The translations under genes and the position numbers were made by a program. A model generated the notes under the pieces. That model saw nothing but the letters and a program-made list of their open reading frames with translations. It was not told the DNA's origin and searched no databases. From Branchiostoma floridae (lineage: Eukaryota > Chordata > Leptocardii > Amphioxiformes > Branchiostomatidae): a stretch of 64,000 nucleotides of DNA. Positions 58,560 to 64,000 of the stretch are shown piece after piece. Numbering within the stretch: the stretch's first letter is position 1; the number at the start of each line of letters is the position of its first letter. The DNA lies in the NCBI RefSeq assembly GCF_000003815.2, contig NC_049986.1, positions 6,392,019 through 6,456,018 of the forward strand, in the 5' to 3' direction.

Positions 58560-58922
58560 CGGGCACTATTTTTTGTAAAATAAAAAGTAAATCCAATGTG
58601 AATATTGGATATTAGAATCATTTTACCCAACTGTCATGTTGTAAATTCTTGAATTTCATTACAAATCTAGAATGAACCGAGCGAGGTACTTTCTTTAATC
58701 TAATTATACAAAGTATAGTGAGTTTTCGTATAAACACATGATAAAGTTTCGCTGTGAAGCTATCACCGACAACGCACATACATGTAACTACCAGTTCTAA
58801 TAAGTCTCTACCAGACTCCCACCTCGCCGAAAAGTAATAGGGCACTTTTACCAAGCTAGGAATAAAAGTCTAGTAAGAGTTAATTAGTCTAGGGGTGAAC
58901 TGACCGTTCGGCGGTCAGTGAT

Positions 58923-59178
58923 ACAGTCAAACCTGTCTATAGCGGCCACTCAACGGACCGGACAAATTTGGCCACTATAGACAGGTGGCCTCTGTATAGA
59001 GGTGGCAACTTGTAGATAAAATACCCAAGGGACCGACAAAAAGTGGCCACTATGGACAGGTGGCCCCTCTGTAGAGGTGGCCCCTAATACAGGTTTGACT
59101 GTAGTTGGATAAACTGTAGAGGTGGATACTCTGTAGAGGTGGCCCCTAATACAGGTTTGACTGTAGTTGGATAAACTG
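58923..59178. mobile_element. Foldback element with ACAGTCAAACCTGT ends and a 50-bp end duplication
   Basis: Inverted ends ACAGTCAAACCTGTCTATAG and CTAATACAGGTTTGACTGT enclose GGCCAC/GTGGCC-rich sequence. The right end (59067-59116) is repeated exactly at 59129-59178 after 12 spacer bases. Ends of this kind are common in invertebrate genomes. Confidence 0.75.
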
Positions 59179-60324
59179 CAAAACAATGACTGAGATCACA
59201 TGGCAACTCATCTGTCCATATTTGGCAAAATTCTTCTCTTTTGTCATCCAGCTGACACGTCTCCTTTGAGAACCAATTATGTCAGCGGAAAGTTATCCTC
59301 AAAATCTGGCTGTTTCCCTTGCATTTTTAGAAAAGAATCCTCTTTTAGTCACATCAAATAAACAGTGACAATAAAACTTGAATAATGATTGGCTTCTTGA
59401 TATATGTACATGTTTATGAATCTCGGGGGAGTACTACTGTATGAATGAATGATCCCAAAAAATTGATATTTACCTTGTACCCAATGCAATCAAAGATATC
59501 TGATATCATCAGAATATCGGATCATCACCAAGGCAAGCACACAGTAACCAATTATTGAAACAGTACTATCTGATTGTAACGCTCTGTGTGTTTCCTTTAC
59601 GATAAACGCATAGCAATACCCCCCGTTATGGGCTACTTAGAACGCTTTGTTTCTATCAATGGTAAATACAGGACCGGAAAGGATCCGACTGACCGATTCA
59701 TATTCTTTCAAACTACATGTAACGTTAGTTCACCTCTATCTTGGGGTAACCTGTATCCGTTGCATCTAGATACAAGGTGTCTAGGGATTGGCGGACGCGT
59801 ACGGTGTTTTTGACAATTTTTGACTGCTTGAAACTACTGCCGTCAACTCGATATCCCTAAATAACCTGATTTTAAATATAACGGATATAGGTTACCCCAC
59901 AGATAAAGATGAACAGGCGTTACTTGTATCATTACCGCCATTGAACCTTCAAAGTGTAAACAGCTCTGGGTGACAAACCAAAGACTTCTTTGTAGTAGTA
60001 TTAGTTCACTGTGTTCTACTGCTGCAGTGGTCTAGGTATTATGCAGCTGCAATCAGTCTTTCTTCAACTCTCTCCACTTCCTTGTATCACTTGACAACTA
60101 GCATGTCAAAGATATGACAAGACAATTCTAGCATAGACATGTCTGCGATCCTAGGATCATCACGGCGAAATAAGCAACGCCTTTTACTCTTGCCCCTGCG
60201 ATGCCAGGGTCAGTCCAAGTGATCATCGTTCGTTGATTGCCCCATGAAGACCATGTGAACCGTGTAATGAGTTGGACGCAGTAAGGTCTTGTTGGGTGTG
60301 AAATTGCCTGGTCTCCGGTACATA
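59179..60324. other. No feature recognised
   Basis: Mixed sequence. A TTGGGGTAACCTGTATCCGT / ATATAGGTTACCCCA pair (59741-59900) is a modest inverted repeat. Confidence 0.4.
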
Positions 60325-60628
60325 ACCTAGAATCCAGTCTCCTTGTGTCTCGGCCTACCGTAGTCAGTGCAGGCTTTGTACGGGACCAGTGCATCTCTCA
60401 GCCGCCGCGGTAATCGGCCACACCCGGTAGGATTTTCACGCGGTAGGACTTTTGCTCACAGGGATATTCGAATTCAGCCGGCAATTAACTCCCACTGGGC
60501 AATCTATAACCGCGTGAAAATCCTACCGGGTGTGAACGGTTACCCCGGCGGCTGAGAGCTGCACTGGCCCCGTAGAGAGCCTACACTCACTACGGTAGGC
60601 CGTGCCACAAGGAGACTGGATTCCAGGT
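60325..60628. repeat. Long imperfect hairpin of about 304 bp
   Basis: Outer arms CCAGTCTCCTTGTGTCTCGG and CCACAAGGAGACTGGATTCC continue inward to CACCCGGTAGGATTTTCACG facing CGTGAAAATCCTACCGGGTG. The small centre lies near 60445-60505. GC-rich and well matched, so probably young. No similar copy in the window. Confidence 0.8.
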
Positions 60629-60929
60629 TAGGTCTTTGGCAGACCCACTGGCTACCTTCAGGCTGCGGTTGATAACTATCCGTAGTCTTTTATTCTCCGG
60701 GCGTGTCGAGGTTGTAGCGCGGGGCTTGAACTCATGAATGAAAGCAATAACTCCGAACATTCTGGGCGGACCAGCAAGGCTGTAGGCCAGCAAGGGGTCA
60801 AGACATGCGGCTCTACGAGGATTACCCGAAATGTAACGCTTTCACGTTTTCTAAATCTTTCTCAAATCCACCTCGAAAGGAGTTGCAAAAACAGGGTTTA
60901 GGCATGTAACGTGGTATCTCTCCACCGCC

Positions 60930-61161
60930 AGGTGGTATCTCACTACACTTGGGGCACCGGTGTAGCGCTTTGGGGTTCGCTCACTGCGGCACTGTTGTGA
61001 TATTTTCTCCATTTTATTATGATTCAGGTATTGGGTAATACGTAGAAGTATTACAAAGACAACAAAATACACAAAGCATTCTTTATCTCTGAAATTCGTT
61101 GAGTATCTTTCGAACCCCGCTGTGCCGCACCGGTGCCCCAAGTGCAGTGAGATACCACCTT
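60930..61161 (+). mobile_element. Family-A palindromic MITE
   Basis: Complete copy: AGGTGGTATCTCACTACAC at the left end and its near inverse ending ATACCACCTT at 61161. The adjacent 60909-60929 also carries a stray GTGGTATCTC. The right end is included in the 86-bp repeat flanking the DIRS-like relic. Confidence 0.85.
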
Positions 61162-61225
61162 AACGATATCCATCCATGAAAGGTTGTGAAATGAATAGAA
61201 AAGCGAGATGGCACTTGGCATTTTA
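61140..61225 (+). repeat. Left copy of a perfect 86-bp direct repeat around the DIRS-like relic
   Basis: It is identical to 62676-62761. The repeat holds the last 22 bases of the family-A MITE (ending ATACCACCTT) plus 64 bases of the neighbouring sequence. That is far longer than any ordinary target-site duplication. Confidence 0.9.
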
Positions 61226-61402
61226 GTTTATAATAAAGGGATTGTTTATTTGTGTTTTGATCAAAGAAGTTGCTGACTCGACCACACACGGACCCACCAG
61301 GGTCAGCTTAATTAGCTACAGGCAGGCGGGACAATCCGGGGCTCATTCCCGGACCGCCCTTCAAAGCGTGCGGACGCGAAACCTCTTCTCTCTCCAAGCG
61401 CG

Positions 61403-62379
61403 ATGGCCGACTTCGATTTTGCAGAATGGTCCCAGGCAGCGAAGCTGACCCCAGCTACGGTCAAGGCCTTGGCCAAGGCCGAACTTGCGGAGAAAGAAGC
61501 CCTTCTGTGTGTTACTACCGACATGCTGCAAATACTGGATCTCTCTGTTGGCCAGTACGCCCTGCTATGCAGGGCAACCACTAAACTGCAAGCGGCGGCC
61601 GGGGCAGCGAAGCCCGCCAAGACCAAGGCGACGGTCACCCTGGATGACCTGAAAGCGGACAAGGAGCTGTCCGACCTCCTGTCCCAGGTGGAAGGAATCG
61701 ACGGTCTCCTGACGGACGGCGCAGCGGCAGCTCAGCAGACCGGTGACGACCAGGCGTCTTTTTACCTGCACAACAGCGCCCCAAAGCAAGGTGAGAAACC
61801 CCTACTTATACCGGAGTTCGTGGACTCCTTTACCCAGCCTGAGAACGACCACGAGATTGCACGCGACGGTCAGACGTCCATCATACTGCGGACCAGCCGC
61901 TCCCGCCCAAAGCTGGAGTCGATCAAATCCCCGCGTGGTCGGCTGCCAATGCTAAGATCATGGCCGCGCTTATCCGCGCCGGAAAAATCTCCAACAAGCA
62001 GGACATCGAGGACTACCTCGCATACACGGTGAAAGTGTCCGAGTTGTTCGAGGTGTACGACGTACCGTCTGTCATGTTGTACGACAACCAGTACAGGATC
62101 CTACAGAACCGTAACGGTTTTCGCTGGGGAAGGGATTCCGAGCACCTACACTCCCGCTTTCTGCGGATCCGGATGGTGCCCACGTCGAGGCCCCAGCAGC
62201 GCAAGACCACAACATCCCGCGCGAAGACTTCAGACGGCCAGGAGATCTGCCTGAACTTTCAGAACCCCGGAGGATGCAGGCGACCGGCAGGCACATGTCA
62301 ATATGCCCACGTGTGCATTACACCGGGTTGCGGCGAGCCACACCCACAGTGCGAACACGCCAGGAAGACCACTAAATAG
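61403..62379 (+). pseudogene. DIRS-like gag protein relic, one frameshift, CCCH zinc finger
   Basis: The frame opens at ATG 61403 (MADFDFAEWSQ) and reads an alanine/lysine-rich, probably helical region to about 61880. There the signal moves to another frame: the continuation is AWSAANAKIMAALIRAGKIS near 61935-61996, then a YTVKVSELFEVY segment, a DNQYRILQNRNGFRWGRDS segment near 62083-62140, and a CX8CX6CX3H zinc finger at about 62250-62310. The ANAKI, YR..Q and FRWG blocks are what I know from DIRS/Ngaro gag proteins. It ends with TAG at 62377-62379. A shift near 61850-61890 would make the product nonfunctional unless it is a sequencing error. Function in the parent element would be RNA binding and packaging. 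Confidence 0.72.
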
Positions 62380-62385
62380 CAACTC

Positions 62386-62675
62386 ATGGACAGTCCATTA
62401 AACCTGGCAACATGGGAAACAGAACTGCGAAACGACAAGGACCAAGATTTCCTCTTAGACGGACTGTCAAATGGCTTCAAAATTCTACCGGCAACCAGCG
62501 ACATTACCCAAGTAGAGTGCGACAACTACAAATCTGCTACAGACCCAGCTCATCGCGGTAAAGTGGAAGCACAACTTAAGGAAGAGATGCGGAAAGGGAA
62601 TTATGAACTGAGTCGAACAAAACCAGCCATAGTCAGTGCTCTCGGCGCCATCCCGAAAAAGGGCTCTGACGATAT
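62386..62675 (+). pseudogene. Start of a DIRS-like reverse transcriptase frame, 3' truncated
   Basis: The ATG lies six bases after the gag stop and in the same frame. The translation contains LDGLSNGFKI, then NYKSATDP, a KEEMRKGNYEL segment and GAIPKKGSDD, the order seen at the N-terminal side of DIRS/Ngaro reverse transcriptases ahead of the catalytic palm. It breaks at 62675. The residues that follow in frame come from the 86-bp repeat and are not RT. Confidence 0.7.
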
Positions 62676-62761
62676 AAGTGCAGTGAGATACCACCTTAAC
62701 GATATCCATCCATGAAAGGTTGTGAAATGAATAGAAAAGCGAGATGGCACTTGGCATTTTA
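62676..62761 (+). repeat. Right copy of the perfect 86-bp direct repeat
   Basis: This copy starts abruptly within the RT reading frame of the DIRS-like relic, immediately after 62675, and continues into unique sequence at 62762. Its match with 61140-61225 is complete over 86 bases. Confidence 0.9.
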
Positions 62762-63119
62762 AAGCGTTGATAAATCTGACTGCCATGGTCTTCGTTACGT
62801 TCCTATACATCAACCATCTCAGGGAAAGGGCATAAATAACCTTAAAGGGACTTATGATCAACAGTATAGCCTTAACAAAGAAAACACACAAAAACTAGAT
62901 GCATACTAAACAAAATGGCATTGATCACAATAATAGTCTGAAAAGGAAAACGTTAGTATCAAACCATTCCGTTGCAACAGTACGCCTAATTCTTTCCGAT
63001 AATCATGTACTGAAACCATTAAAAGTGTGATTTAGGATCTCTTAGTGCGAACGTTTAGTTCCTTGCATTGTGATACCATAAAAGTTTAAATTGTACCATC
63101 GTAACAAACACTGCAAGAA

Positions 63120-63208
63120 AATTCGCTCTTTTTTATCTCTGAAATTCGTTGAGTAATATTTCGAGCCCCACAGTGCCACACCGGTGCCCTATGTGCAGTG
63201 AGATACCT
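63120..63208 (+). mobile_element. Family-A MITE, right half only
   Basis: It starts at the internal TTTATCTCTGAAATTCGTTG block and runs to GCAGTGAGATACC. The left half is missing. Confidence 0.75.
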
Positions 63209-64000
63209 ATTTTACTGTGAACAAAATAACCCGAATTCCCTCCTAGAGACGATTATGGTCAATTCAGATCACCCATTATCGTTCTATCGGTTTACGATCG
63301 ATTCACATTGACCCCTGGGTTGAACCCTGGGAATCACAGGGTAATTGTGGGTTTTACTAATTAGGTCAACTTTTATAGGACATTGTCATTAGTTTTGCAA
63401 AAATTACATATTATCATCATACCTTGACCATCACCGGCCCTCTTTGTTTTTGATCATGTCAAGAAATGATAGAAGTTTTGAGTACATTTTGACGAACAAT
63501 AGTTCCGTTCGTGTTTAAGCCATGTAGATTTGATTACATGGATGACATTTCTAGAAATCCAGAAACTGATGCGAGCGTGCGAATAAAAAAAGTTTGAAAA
63601 AAATAAACTTGCCTTCATCATGAAATAAAAGTGGTCAGGAAGGTTGAACAAATGACTGAAAACATAGGATATAGTATACCAAACAATAAATTCGTCATTT
63701 TCGTTCTTTCACATCTTGCTTGACCTTGTAATGTTCTATGTCAGTAGCATAGGTTTTGAAATGTTTATTTTTGCAATCCACGGCAATATTTGCTTATTTT
63801 GAATCTGCTTTTACGATTTAGAGTATGGTTGATTTTTTTTAAACGGTGGAAAATTGATGCGTGCGCGGATGTCATCCATATAATCTAATCAACATGGTCT
63901 TAGTTCGCTATGCTGGACACAAAGCGCTAAGTACACGGGTGCATCTCTTGAGTAACATTAATCATTCGCTGATCGTAACGGACTTTAAGTCAATAAAATT
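63209..64000. other. No feature recognised
   Basis: AT-rich to the window edge. Confidence 0.4.

Larger units (their letters stand above)
61226..62675 (+). mobile_element. Truncated DIRS-like (tyrosine-recombinase type) retrotransposon
   Basis: This 1450-bp insert holds a 5' leader, a gag-like frame and the first ~95 codons of a reverse-transcriptase frame, then stops dead at the 86-bp repeat. No RT catalytic core, RNase H, methylase or recombinase is left. Base composition is clearly more GC-rich than the surroundings. The arrangement gag, stop, six bases, ATG, RT and the motifs listed for the two frames fit the DIRS/Ngaro group. It is a dead fragment. Confidence 0.75.

Noticed and set aside
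61743-61955. A separate small gene in the third frame of the DIRS-like gag region
   Set aside because: It is a shadow of the gag frame in a GC-rich region.
62676-62715. Last codons of the RT-like frame
   Set aside because: These residues come from the MITE end inside the 86-bp repeat and are not part of the retrotransposon protein.

Overview
The window looks like a piece of a draft (N-gapped) animal genome, most likely a lancelet (Branchiostoma). The basis is indirect: a spliceosomal gene with a 12.9-kb intron, a very high density of short palindromic (foldback/MITE-like) elements, two tRNA-headed SINE-like families, non-LTR retrotransposon relics and a DIRS-like gag relic. The species call is inference; a homology search would settle it. 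Nothing looks prokaryotic (no operons, no ribosome binding sites, no CRISPR).

One convincing host gene is present, on the + strand. Exon 1 (42470-42545) encodes a short cytoplasmic tail plus a signal anchor. Exon 2 (55476-57316) encodes everything else. Their phases match exactly and give a 638-residue type II membrane protein: an NAD-dependent epimerase/dehydratase-like (extended SDR) domain followed by a GT-A-like glycosyltransferase domain. The SDR part keeps its nucleotide-binding glycines and several family hallmarks, but the catalytic Tyr-x-x-x-Lys pair appears to be gone. Both domains lie in a single uninterrupted exon.

Layout. 1-42 kb: gene-poor DNA packed with minisatellites, direct duplications and nested foldback elements. 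42.4-57.3 kb: the SDR-GT gene; its intron holds tandem arrays, MITEs, a LINE relic and SINE tails. 57.3-58.3 kb: two foldback elements back to back, the first inserted at the stop codon with a 12-bp target duplication. 58.9-60.7 kb: more palindromes. 60.9-63.2 kb: a MITE, then a truncated DIRS-like retrotransposon (gag with CCCH finger, start of RT) flanked by perfect 86-bp direct repeats.

Three threads deserve attention: (1) the SDR-GT fusion with a possibly dead SDR half; (2) insertions at palindromic elements flanked by long (63-86 bp) direct duplications, which suggests break repair with captured DNA rather than normal transposition; (3) several foldback families carrying the same hammerhead-ribozyme-like core, facing outward from both arms. 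All protein-family and mobile-element assignments are made from motifs read by eye.
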